A stretch of DNA of 64,000 nt from Oscillibacter sp. (GTDB lineage Bacteria > Bacillota > Clostridia > Oscillospirales > Oscillospiraceae): assembly GCA_017526785.1 (NCBI GenBank), contig JAFXQV010000015.1, positions 108,858 to 172,857 on the forward strand. Direction: 5' to 3'. A program made the position numbers and the translations under genes. Below the pieces are notes generated by a model, which saw only the letters and a list, made by a program, of their open reading frames with translations, was not told where the DNA came from and searched no databases. Shown one piece after another: positions 32,608 to 39,954 of the stretch (position 1 is its first letter; the number at the start of each line of letters is the position of its first letter).

Positions 32608-32645
32608 TGCCCCATACGGAACGAGATAAAAGAAAGGAAATCGGC

Positions 32646-32810
32646 ATGAACGATAAGGAACAGGCCATTAGCGTAATTTCCCGGTATATGGACTTGCTGC
32701 GTATTAAGGCCGCGCAGGACAAGGACACGGAAATTGAAAACCAGATTTGCGAGACCAAGGCGCAACTTGAGGCTTTGGGAATCGTCGTGGAGAATTTGGT
32801 AATCAAGTAA
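32646..32810 (+). CDS. Small hypothetical protein, probably helical
   Basis: A 54-residue acidic protein (starts MNDKEQAISVISRYMDLLRI) with heptad-like spacing of Leu/Ile/Val, consistent with a short coiled coil. The ribosome site AAGAAAGGAAA lies at correct spacing before the ATG and supports expression. It follows the Mrr-like gene by 38 bases in the same direction and precedes a hairpin. I do not recognise it. No signal peptide, membrane helix or cysteine motif. Confidence 0.55.
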   Translation: MNDKEQAISVISRYMDLLRIKAAQDKDTEIENQICETKAQLEALGIVVENLVIK

Positions 32811-32824
32811 CCGCATGACGGAAC

Positions 32825-32856
32825 GACGCCGGACAGTCTGGAACTGTCCGGCGTCG
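32825..32856. terminator. Hairpin between convergent small ORF and tRNA-Gly
   Basis: Perfect 14-bp stem cgacgccggacagt / actgtccggcgtcg with a short loop. The T-tail is poor on both strands, so termination is plausible but not certain. Confidence 0.6.
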
Positions 32857-32861
32857 CGTTC

Positions 32862-32935
32862 TGGAGCAGGGTACGGGAGTCGAACCCGCCTGACCAGCTT
32901 GGGAAGCTGGTGTAATACCGATATACGAACCCTGC
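32862..32935 (-). tRNA. tRNA-Gly (anticodon CCC)
   Basis: On the minus strand the 74-base sequence begins GCAGGGTTCGTATATCGG and ends with encoded CCA. Acceptor arms GCAGGGT and ACCCTGC pair. The anticodon stem CCAGC/GCTGG encloses TTCCCAA, giving anticodon CCC, which reads GGG glycine codons. The T-arm has GGGTTCGACTCCC. A good promoter lies immediately upstream. Confidence 0.93.
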
Positions 32936-32944
32936 ACTTTCCCT

Positions 32945-32973
32945 ACTATACCACAGTCCGCCGCCGAATGCAA
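32945..32973 (-). promoter_or_regulatory. Promoter of tRNA-Gly
   Basis: Minus strand TTGCAT, 17-base spacer, TATAGT, ending 10 bases before the mature tRNA 5' end. Confidence 0.75.
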
Positions 32974-33055
32974 GAGGAAATTTGACGGAAAATCAAAAAA
33001 ATTTCGCCCCGCCACAGAGGGCGCGGGCGCGCAACGACCGCTAACCGGAAAGGGC

Positions 33056-33084
33056 TTGCAATTCCCGCCGCGCGGGCTTATAAT
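33056..33084 (+). promoter_or_regulatory. Promoter of the four-repeat secreted protein gene
   Basis: TTGCAA, 17-base spacer, perfect TATAAT, giving a leader of about 85 bases. A short hairpin with ccatttttg / aaaaatgg-like arms lies in the leader (33125-33150). Confidence 0.7.
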
Positions 33085-33175
33085 AAATCCGCCACGCGAC
33101 CCCGTGCCGTATGGTAAACGCGCCAAAAATGGAAAAAAATCCCATTTTTGACCCTGAAAAGGAGGATGAATCATC

Positions 33176-36100
33176 ATGAAGCATTCCCTGAAAACGGCGG
33201 GCAGGCGTATTCTGACACTTGCCCTCTGCGTGCTTCTGAGCGCGCAGACACTTTCGGGGGCAGTTTCTGCGGCGGAACTCACGGCCGCGCAGGCCGAACC
33301 CGTCGAGACCGTCAAGGATGTCCCGGCTAAGGCGCTGGACACCAGCGGAAAACCCATTGATGTCACCGTCAAGGAGTACACCTACACCTTTTCCAGCGTC
33401 CCCACCACCGCCGAGGAAATCCGTAACTACAAACTCGACAGCCCCTACAAGACCATGGCGCTTTTGATTATGGCTTACCGGACTTGGACGCCCGACAATC
33501 AAAAGGACTGTCTGGGCATGCTCGACTACCTCACCGACACCGAAAGCACCATTTCCGGCACCAATGAAAAGTGCCCGTTCTCGCAGTACAAGCCGTGGAT
33601 TTCCGCCCTCAACGACCGCATGACGCAGAACGACAAGTACAAGTACATCGGCAACGCGTACTTGGGCGGCGCGACCCCCGACAACAACTACACGCCCACC
33701 ACGCCCGTCACCGTCACCGTACGCCAGAGCGTCTACGACCCCTACAAGCAGGCCGACGAATGGGGACCCTTGCAGAAGCAGGTACTGATTTTCTTCGCGG
33801 GCGCGGACAACGAGCGTTACTGCCTGTTCTCGCAGGACGATAACGGAAACTGGAAAGTCTCCCGCCGCAGTTGGATAAACCTGTTATCGGATATCAAGAC
33901 CGCCGAGCAGGACATTCTCTACCCGCCGGAGGTCGTGCGCGCCGCAAACCCCGCCAACCCCCAGAAAGAGCCGACCGTCAAAAAGGAAATCCTCCCGGCC
34001 AAGGCCGCCGGAATCGACGAGGACGGAAACCCCATTGTCATTGACACCACGGTAGAGCAGTATACTTTTACGTTCTCGACCGTGCCGGAAACCTACGAGG
34101 ATATTGTGCAGTACAAGTTGGACAGCCCCTACAAGACCATGGCCTTACTCTTCATGGCCTACCGGACTTGGACGCCCGATAACCCCGACGACTGCCTGAA
34201 AATGATGGACTACCTCACCAACACAGGGTATGATTCCGGGAAAACCGACGCCGGGGGGCATAAACTCGCCGCCCCGTGTTCGGAGTACAATTACTGGAAG
34301 TCCTTCGTCAAAGACCGCATGACCCAGAACAACAAGTACCGCTACATCGGCAACGCGTACTTGGGCGGCGCGACACCCTCCAACGACTACACCCCCGCGA
34401 CGCCCGTTACCGTCACCGTACGCCAGAGCGTCTACGACCCCTACAAGGCCGCAGAGGGGCAAAGCCCCGAGTTGAAGCAGGTTCTCATTCACATCGCCGG
34501 AGCCGATAACGACCGCTACGGGCTTTTCTACCAAGACCAGCGCGGGGACTGGCGCGTGTTCTCCGACCACTGGAAGGGACTGCTGGCCGACGTGCAGACG
34601 CCCTTGTGTGACATCATCATGCCGCCGGAGTACACCCGCCCGGCGAATCCCGCCAACCCGCAGCAGGAACCCGTGGAAACCGTTTTTGACATTCCCGCCA
34701 AGGCTCCCGGCGTCGACGACAACGGCGAACCCGTGATTATGGATGTCACCGTCAAACAGCATACTTTCACTTTCTCCACGATTCCGACCTGCTACGAGGA
34801 CATCGTGCAATACAAGTTGGACAGCCCCTACAAGACCATGGCGCTTATGATAATGGCTTTCCGGACGTGGACGCCCGAGAACCGGAAAAACTGTCTGGAA
34901 ATGATGGACTACCTCACCAACCCCAACGTGGATTCCGGCAAAAAGGACGCCAACGGGCGCAAGTTGAGCCGCAAGTTTTCCGAGTACCAGTTCTGGACGG
35001 ACTTCGTACGCGACCGCATGACCCAGAACAACAAGTACCGCTATATCGGCAACGCCTATCTTGACGGCGCTATGCCCTCCAACGACTACACCCCCACCGA
35101 ACCCTATACCGTCACCGTACGCGAGAGCGTCTACAACCCCTACAAGCCCGACGGCGGACACCTCACAGACCCCACGCTCTACCAAGTCCTCACGACGATT
35201 CCCGGCGCGGACAACGACCGCTATTCGATTTTCTACAGGGACGAGCGCGGAGATTACCGCGTGTTCTCCGACAACTGGAAAGGCCTCCTGACCGATGTCA
35301 AGACGCCCAGCGGAGATATCCCGCTCCCGCCGGAGGTCGTGAAACCCGCCTCACCCGCCAATCCGCAGACGGAACCGACTTTGAAAATTGACAAGATTCC
35401 CGGCAAGGCCGTCGACGAACACGACAACCCCATTGACATTGAACTCGACCAGTATACGTTCACCTTCTCGACGGTTCCCGCGTCCTACGATGACATTGTG
35501 CAGTATAAACTCGACAGCCCTTACAAAACTATGGCGCTGTTGTTCCTCGCGCTCCGTACGTGGACGCCCGAACACCCCGAAACCTGTCTGCAAATGCTGG
35601 ACTACCTCACGAACACCGCCACAGAAAAACCCGGCTCCAAGGACGCCAACGGGAAACAGTTGTGCTACCCGTTCTCGGAGTACACGCCGTGGATATCGTT
35701 CCTGAAAGACCGCATGCTCCAGAATGACAAGTACCGCTATATCGGAAACGCCTACCTGAAAGGCGCGACGCCCGCCAACAACTACACGCCCGACACCCCC
35801 GTGACGGTCGTCGTACGCCAGAGCGCCTACGACCCCTACAAGGCCAAGGCCGAGACCACGCCCGAACTCAAACAGGTGCTTGTACACACTGCGGGCGCGG
35901 ACAGTGACCGCTATACGCTCTTCTACCAAGACCAGCGCGGAGACTGGCGCGTGTTCGGCGACAACTGGAAAGGCCTGTTAGCGAGTATCCGCGACCCGGG
36001 CAACGCCCCCGCCGTGACGGGTGCCACGCTCGAAAACAACCTTGTCACGTTCCGCACGGAGAACGTCAACGGGAATGTGTCGGCGTTCGTGTCGTGCTAC

Positions 36101-36256
36101 CTGAAAGACGGGCAGATGGTCTCCACGGTTCCGGCGGCGCTCAGCGGCGGCACCTACACGGCGCAAGTACCCGGCAACGCCGTCAAGTTCCGTATTTTCG
36201 CGCTGGACGCCGACACGTTCCGTGTTCTGTGCGACCCCGCGCAACTCTCCAAGTAA
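33176..36256 (+). CDS. Large secreted protein with four tandem DUF6935-like repeats
   Basis: This 1026-residue protein has a signal peptide (ILTLALCVLLSAQTLSGAVSA). It then carries four copies of a domain of about 200 residues plus a 30-residue linker, starting near residues 66, 295, 526 and 755. Each copy begins like YTFTFSTVP, contains the invariant KLDSPYKTMAL, ends near DWRVFSDNWKGLL and includes YIGNAYLGGATPDNNYTP. The domain resembles the DUF6935 family as I remember it. Linkers share ANPANPQ. The final 85 residues are a small beta-rich domain (TGATLENNLVTFRTENVNG). No sortase or SLH anchor is seen, so it is probably released or held by another factor. Function unknown. Codon use matches the chromosome. 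Confidence 0.8.
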   Translation: MKHSLKTAGRRILTLALCVLLSAQTLSGAVSAAELTAAQAEPVETVKDVPAKALDTSGKPIDVTVKEYTYTFSSVPTTAEEIRNYKLDSPYKTMALLIMAYRTWTPDNQKDCLGMLDYLTDTESTISGTNEKCPFSQYKPWISALNDRMTQNDKYKYIGNAYLGGATPDNNYTPTTPVTVTVRQSVYDPYKQADEWGPLQKQVLIFFAGADNERYCLFSQDDNGNWKVSRRSWINLLSDIKTAEQDILYPPEVVRAANPANPQKEPTVKKEILPAKAAGIDEDGNPIVIDTTVEQYTFTFSTVPETYEDIVQYKLDSPYKTMALLFMAYRTWTPDNPDDCLKMMDYLTNTGYDSGKTDAGGHKLAAPCSEYNYWKSFVKDRMTQNNKYRYIGNAYLGGATPSNDYTPATPVTVTVRQSVYDPYKAAEGQSPELKQVLIHIAGADNDRYGLFYQDQRGDWRVFSDHWKGLLADVQTPLCDIIMPPEYTRPANPANPQQEPVETVFDIPAKAPGVDDNGEPVIMDVTVKQHTFTFSTIPTCYEDIVQYKLDSPYKTMALMIMAFRTWTPENRKNCLEMMDYLTNPNVDSGKKDANGRKLSRKFSEYQFWTDFVRDRMTQNNKYRYIGNAYLDGAMPSNDYTPTEPYTVTVRESVYNPYKPDGGHLTDPTLYQVLTTIPGADNDRYSIFYRDERGDYRVFSDNWKGLLTDVKTPSGDIPLPPEVVKPASPANPQTEPTLKIDKIPGKAVDEHDNPIDIELDQYTFTFSTVPASYDDIVQYKLDSPYKTMALLFLALRTWTPEHPETCLQMLDYLTNTATEKPGSKDANGKQLCYPFSEYTPWISFLKDRMLQNDKYRYIGNAYLKGATPANNYTPDTPVTVVVRQSAYDPYKAKAETTPELKQVLVHTAGADSDRYTLFYQDQRGDWRVFGDNWKGLLASIRDPGNAPAVTGATLENNLVTFRTENVNGNVSAFVSCYLKDGQMVSTVPAALSGGTYTAQVPGNAVKFRIFALDADTFRVLCDPAQLSK

Positions 36257-36294
36257 ACAACAACGCACCCTCTCCGCAACTGTCCAAGTAAACA
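36240..36294 (+). repeat. Duplicated 3' end of the secreted-protein gene
   Basis: The segment caactctccaagtaaaca (around 36241-36258, last codons and stop) recurs about 36 bp downstream as caactgtccaagtaaaca with one mismatch, and the following caccctctcc is repeated too. Confidence 0.8.
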
Positions 36295-36336
36295 GGGCAA
36301 GGCACCCTCTCCCGTTCGCGGGGGAGGATGAGAGGC

Positions 36337-36375
36337 AGTCCCGCCAGCCGCGACGGCTGACGGGACTTGTTTTGT
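36337..36375 (+). terminator. Terminator after the secreted-protein gene
   Basis: Stem agtcccgccagccg / cggctgacgggact with a 3-base loop and one mismatch, followed by TGTTTTGTT. Confidence 0.8.
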
Positions 36376-36409
36376 TGACACGGCATGGGAATCTTTTCCA
36401 AAATTCCTG

Positions 36410-36438
36410 TTGCGGATTTCCGCGCCGTGGTGTACAAT
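36410..36438 (+). promoter_or_regulatory. Promoter of the patatin gene
   Basis: TTGCGG, 17-base spacer, TACAAT. The predicted start near 36445 excludes the upstream in-frame codons of the patatin gene. Confidence 0.7.
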
Positions 36439-36471
36439 AGCTCGAAACCGCTTGTAATGGGGGGACTTTCG

Positions 36472-37572
36472 TTGAACGGAATCGGATTAGTATTTGCCGG
36501 AGGCGGCGGCAAGGGCGCGTATCAAATCGGCGTCTGGAAATATCTCCGCGAAGTCGGCCTTGACAAAAGTGTGTGCGCGGTGTCGGGAACGTCCGTCGGG
36601 GCGCTCAACGCGGCGCTGTTCGTCACGGGCGACCTCGAACGCGCCGACAAAATATGGCGCAATATGAAACCGGAATTGATTCTTTCTCCCGCCTCCTACT
36701 CGGAAGAGGATGTCGTCCGCTGGCTGACGGAATCCGGTATCGAGCGCAACGAATCGGCGCGCCCGATACCGCCCATGCCGGCACTGGCTCCCGTTATCAC
36801 CAAGAGAATACGGCAGTCCGCGCCGTTCTCGCGGGAAGGCCTGCTGTACCTTATGCGGGAGGGCGTCGACTTCGACGCGATTCGCCACGCGGAGATACCC
36901 TGTTTCGCCACCTGTCTGCGGGTGCCGAAAGTCAAGATACGCCGTTTCGACCTCCGGGAGTACGAGCCGGAGGAGGCGCAAACAATCCTTTTGGCCTCGT
37001 CGGCGATTCCGGTCGTGTTCGACAATGTGCCGTTCCGCGACGAGACCTACTGTGACGGCGGGGTGCCGTTCCTCGGCGACAATACCCCCGTCGCCCCGAT
37101 TGCCGCCATGGATGTCAAGTACATTATCGTCGTACATTTAACGCAGGACGTTCTCATCAACCACAGGCGTTACCCGAACTCGAAACTCATCGAGATTACG
37201 CCGCAGTCCGACCTCGGCGGCCTCATGGACGGCACCTTGGATTTCAGCGCCGACGGCGCGGAGCGCCGTATTGAGCAGGGCTACGCCGACACCCAAAAGG
37301 CCTTGGGCGGGTTCGTCGACGCCGCTGTAATCCACCAGCAGAACGAGTTGATTTTCCACGCGTTCGAGCAGTCGGAGCGGCGCTATCAGGAGAAAGTCGG
37401 CATGTTGCGGGCGCAACAGTCATGCGTTTTGACACGCGATGTCCGCGAGGATTACGAGGAACTGTTTTCGGAGTTCGCGGCGGCGGGCGGCGCGGCCGAA
37501 GCCCCCGGCATGGATGTCGACGCCCTCTGGGACGGCCTCCCCATTGAGGAAGACGCCATGACGACGCAATGA
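36472..37572 (+). CDS. Patatin-like phospholipase
   Basis: This 366-residue serine lipid acyl hydrolase uses a Ser-Asp dyad. The oxyanion hole GLVFAGGGGKGAYQIG is at the N-terminus, the nucleophile serine sits in VSGTSVGALNAAL, and the catalytic aspartate in YCDGGVPF. Family members hydrolyse phospholipids or lysophospholipids, generally in the cytoplasm or at the membrane. No signal peptide. The start was set at a TTG preceded by GGGGG at seven bases; an ATG 15 bases upstream lacks a ribosome site and lies close to the predicted transcript start. The C-terminal 120 residues are helical and acidic. It is co-transcribed with the next gene, 19 bases downstream. Confidence 0.85.
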   Translation: MNGIGLVFAGGGGKGAYQIGVWKYLREVGLDKSVCAVSGTSVGALNAALFVTGDLERADKIWRNMKPELILSPASYSEEDVVRWLTESGIERNESARPIPPMPALAPVITKRIRQSAPFSREGLLYLMREGVDFDAIRHAEIPCFATCLRVPKVKIRRFDLREYEPEEAQTILLASSAIPVVFDNVPFRDETYCDGGVPFLGDNTPVAPIAAMDVKYIIVVHLTQDVLINHRRYPNSKLIEITPQSDLGGLMDGTLDFSADGAERRIEQGYADTQKALGGFVDAAVIHQQNELIFHAFEQSERRYQEKVGMLRAQQSCVLTRDVREDYEELFSEFAAAGGAAEAPGMDVDALWDGLPIEEDAMTTQ

Positions 37573-37591
37573 CGTAATAAGGAGTGAGAGC

Positions 37592-38122
37592 ATGGAAGAA
37601 CTGATTACCACGCCGGACGCGGCACCGTCCGAACATTTGTCGGCGGCTTACGCCGGGGAGATTGACAAGGTTATCTCGGAGATGTTGCGGCAGAGCCGCG
37701 ACAACTACGCGCAGATTGAGGAACTGGCGCTGGAGTGTTCGTCGGCGCTGACAAGTGCGCAGGCGAAGGCTACCGGACTTTCGGAGCAAAGCGTATTCCG
37801 GCGGCTGTGGAATCTCGTCACGGGGAAAAACGAGCGCCTCCGGACGGCGATTGAGCAGGACCGCGCCGCCGCACAGTACGCCATGCAGCAGGCGATTAAC
37901 AGTGTGCTGAAAGAGTGTACGCAGAATCGTTTACTGGCGCTGGCCGTCAAGAGCAAGCTGGAAAATGAAATGATAGTCCAGCAGACGCCGGACGCGGAGG
38001 AAGCGTCAGCGGACACCGAAGAGGCGGAGGAACTCCCGTGGGCGGACGCCGTACAGGCCGCCGAAACGCAGGCCGAACAGGAAACGCAAGAAGAACTTTG
38101 GTTACAGAGCGGCGAACAGTAA
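37592..38122 (+). CDS. Hypothetical coiled-coil protein linked to the patatin gene
   Basis: A 176-residue soluble protein with no signal peptide or membrane helix. Residues about 20-125 are mostly helical with heptad spacing (e.g. IEELALECSSALTSAQAKAT, then KLENEMIVQQ), and the C-terminal 45 residues are strongly acidic and glutamine-rich (EEASADTEEAEELPWADAV). The AAGGAG site precedes the ATG. It sits 19 bases after the patatin gene in the same direction, so it could be a partner of that lipase. I recognise no family and claim no function. Confidence 0.65.
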   Translation: MEELITTPDAAPSEHLSAAYAGEIDKVISEMLRQSRDNYAQIEELALECSSALTSAQAKATGLSEQSVFRRLWNLVTGKNERLRTAIEQDRAAAQYAMQQAINSVLKECTQNRLLALAVKSKLENEMIVQQTPDAEEASADTEEAEELPWADAVQAAETQAEQETQEELWLQSGEQ

Positions 38123-38128
38123 CGCAAA

Positions 38129-38152
38129 CGGACAGGCACGGCCTGTCCGCTT
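38129..38152 (+). terminator. Terminator after the coiled-coil gene
   Basis: Stem cggacaggc / gcctgtccg with a 3-base loop, followed by CTTGTT, in the gap between convergent genes. Confidence 0.65.
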
Positions 38153-38187
38153 GTTACGCTATGTCAAATGCGCTTCGCTTGTTACGC

Positions 38188-39480
38188 TTACGGCAACTGT
38201 GCCAAACCCGCGTCGAGGAGTTTTTGCAAACTGAGCAAAATACCCGTTTTCGCGTGGTACCACGTCAGGCCGCCTTGGAAGTAGACGGCGTACGGCGGCC
38301 GCATGGGGCCGTCGGCGGAAAGTTCAATGGAACTTCCCTGCACGAACGCCCCGGCGGCCATAATCACGGGGGCGTCATAGCCGGGCATGTCGCCGGGGAC
38401 GGGGGTCACGTAGCTGTCCACGGGCGCGGCGGACTGGATTCCCGCGCAGAACGCCGACATGGCCGCCGCGCTCCCCAGCGTCACGGCCTGTATGATATCG
38501 TGGCGGGGTTCGGCGGCGGCCGGGACGCACCGGAACCCCAGCGGCTCATAGAGCGACGCCGCGAACACCGCGCCTTTCAGCGCTCCCGCCGTGACAGTGG
38601 GGGCTAAAAACAGTCCTTGATAAAACGCGGGCATTAGGCCTAAATTCGCGCCGACTTCCTGCCCGAGACCCGGCGCGGATAATCGGTACGCGCAACGCTC
38701 CACACATTCCGCCGTTCCGCAGATATAGCCGCCAATCGGCGCGAGGCCGCCGCCGGGATTCTTAATCAGACTTCCCACGACCATGTCCGCGCCCACGTCG
38801 GACGGCTCCAGCGGCTCCACAAATTCGCCATAGCAGTTATCGACCATGATTTTTACATCCGGCTTGACCGAACGGCAGAAAGTAATTAATTCGCCGATTT
38901 GCGCCACCGAGAACGACGGGCGGGTGTCGTAGCCCTTGGAACGCTGGATGGTAATCAGCTTTGTACGCTCTCCGATTGCGGCGCGGATTGCCGGGTAATT
39001 AAACGTGCCGTCGGGGTTTAAATTCGCTTGCGCGTAGCTGACGCCGTACTCTTTCAGCGAACAGCGGCTATCCCGGATTCCTATCACCTCTTCCAGCGTG
39101 TCGTACGGCGCACCGACGGGCGAAAGCAGTTCGTCACCCGGCAGGAGGTTCGCCGACAGCGCCACGGTCAAGGCATGCGTGCCGCAGGTGATTTGCGGCC
39201 GCACAAGCGCCGCCTCCGTGCGGAACACGTCGGCATAGACGCGCTCTAACGTGTCGCGGCCGTCGTCGTTGTAGCCATACCCGGTCGTGGCGGCGAAGTG
39301 CGCCGCGCTGACGCGGTTCCGCCGCATGGCGTCCAGCACTTTCGCCTGATTGTATTCGGCTGTGCGGTCAATGTCCGCGAAGCGTCCGCGCAGGCCGTCG
39401 AGAACCCGCGCCCCGTAGTCGTACGTCGCGGGCGCTATCCCAAGACGCCCGTACGCCGCTTTCAATTCCTGTTCGTCCAT
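38188..39480 (-). CDS. Methionine gamma-lyase family PLP enzyme (aluminium-resistance-like)
   Basis: This 430-residue PLP-dependent enzyme belongs to the 'methionine gamma-lyase family/aluminium resistance' group related to cystathionine lyases. Visible are FAATTGYGYNDDGRDTLERV, PQITCGTHALTVAL for cofactor binding, IMVDNCYGEFVE (aspartate against the pyridine nitrogen), and MVVGSLIKNPGGGLAPIGGY, with the Schiff-base lysine in SLIKNPGG. It probably degrades sulfur amino acids or a related beta/gamma-substituted amino acid; the real substrate is uncertain. Length is normal. It has its own promoter (39510-39538), divergent from the next genes. Confidence 0.85.
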   Translation of the reverse strand: MDEQELKAAYGRLGIAPATYDYGARVLDGLRGRFADIDRTAEYNQAKVLDAMRRNRVSAAHFAATTGYGYNDDGRDTLERVYADVFRTEAALVRPQITCGTHALTVALSANLLPGDELLSPVGAPYDTLEEVIGIRDSRCSLKEYGVSYAQANLNPDGTFNYPAIRAAIGERTKLITIQRSKGYDTRPSFSVAQIGELITFCRSVKPDVKIMVDNCYGEFVEPLEPSDVGADMVVGSLIKNPGGGLAPIGGYICGTAECVERCAYRLSAPGLGQEVGANLGLMPAFYQGLFLAPTVTAGALKGAVFAASLYEPLGFRCVPAAAEPRHDIIQAVTLGSAAAMSAFCAGIQSAAPVDSYVTPVPGDMPGYDAPVIMAAGAFVQGSSIELSADGPMRPPYAVYFQGGLTWYHAKTGILLSLQKLLDAGLAQLP

Positions 39481-39509
39481 GGCAATCCCTTTCCTTTCCG
39501 GATGGGCGT

Positions 39510-39538
39510 ATCATAGCACCGAAACACAAATTTGTAAA
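39510..39538 (-). promoter_or_regulatory. Promoter of the methionine gamma-lyase family gene
   Basis: Minus strand TTTACA, 17-base spacer, TATGAT, about 30 bases before the ATG. Confidence 0.65.
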
Positions 39539-39549
39539 GAATCTTTTAT

Positions 39550-39578
39550 TTGACATACACGCCCAAATCTGGTATGAT
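39550..39578 (+). promoter_or_regulatory. Promoter of the 39644-41445 gene pair
   Basis: Consensus TTGACA, 17-base spacer, TATGAT, divergent from the lyase promoter with only 11 bases between the two -35 boxes. Confidence 0.7.
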
Positions 39579-39643
39579 GTACACGTTTTTTGGGAAACAA
39601 CGCCGATATGTTACAATTTCCTGAAACTGGCAGGTGAAATTTC

Positions 39644-39943
39644 GTGGAACCTGATTTTGATTTTCTGTCCGTGTCCTTCTTCACCAAGGCGAAAGTTTAC
39701 CCGGGCAGTCTGGGGACGTTCCGGTACCGCTTCGAGCGCTTTTCGTGGCCGGGGAAAGACGACGCCCGTATTCAGGCATGGGTCTACGAAAACGTCTGCT
39801 TTGAGCAGGCACAGCATATCGAAACGGAGTCCTTCGCATGGAACCCGGACGGCGTGCAGGCTCTCCGGGCGTGGCTCGAAACAAAGGTACGCGAACGGGG
39901 CGCGGAACCTTATCACATTCCCTATCCCGCCCCGGACGCGTGA
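39644..39943 (+). CDS. Small hypothetical protein upstream of the D,D-carboxypeptidase
   Basis: A 99-residue protein with no signal peptide or membrane helix, rich in aromatic residues (VSFFTKAKVYPGSLGTFRYR, RFSWPG, IQAWVYENVCFE). The start is a GTG preceded by a weak GGTGAAA; the promoter 66 bases upstream supports expression. It ends 11 bases before the D,D-carboxypeptidase gene and shares its transcript. I do not recognise the family with certainty, and the function is unknown. Confidence 0.6.
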   Translation: MEPDFDFLSVSFFTKAKVYPGSLGTFRYRFERFSWPGKDDARIQAWVYENVCFEQAQHIETESFAWNPDGVQALRAWLETKVRERGAEPYHIPYPAPDA

Positions 39944-39954
39944 ATGGAGGCTTT

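Noticed and set aside
33176-36256. CRISPR-like or phage-tail repeat
   Set aside because: The periodicity is about 690 bp and fully coding; it is a protein domain repeat, not a CRISPR array.
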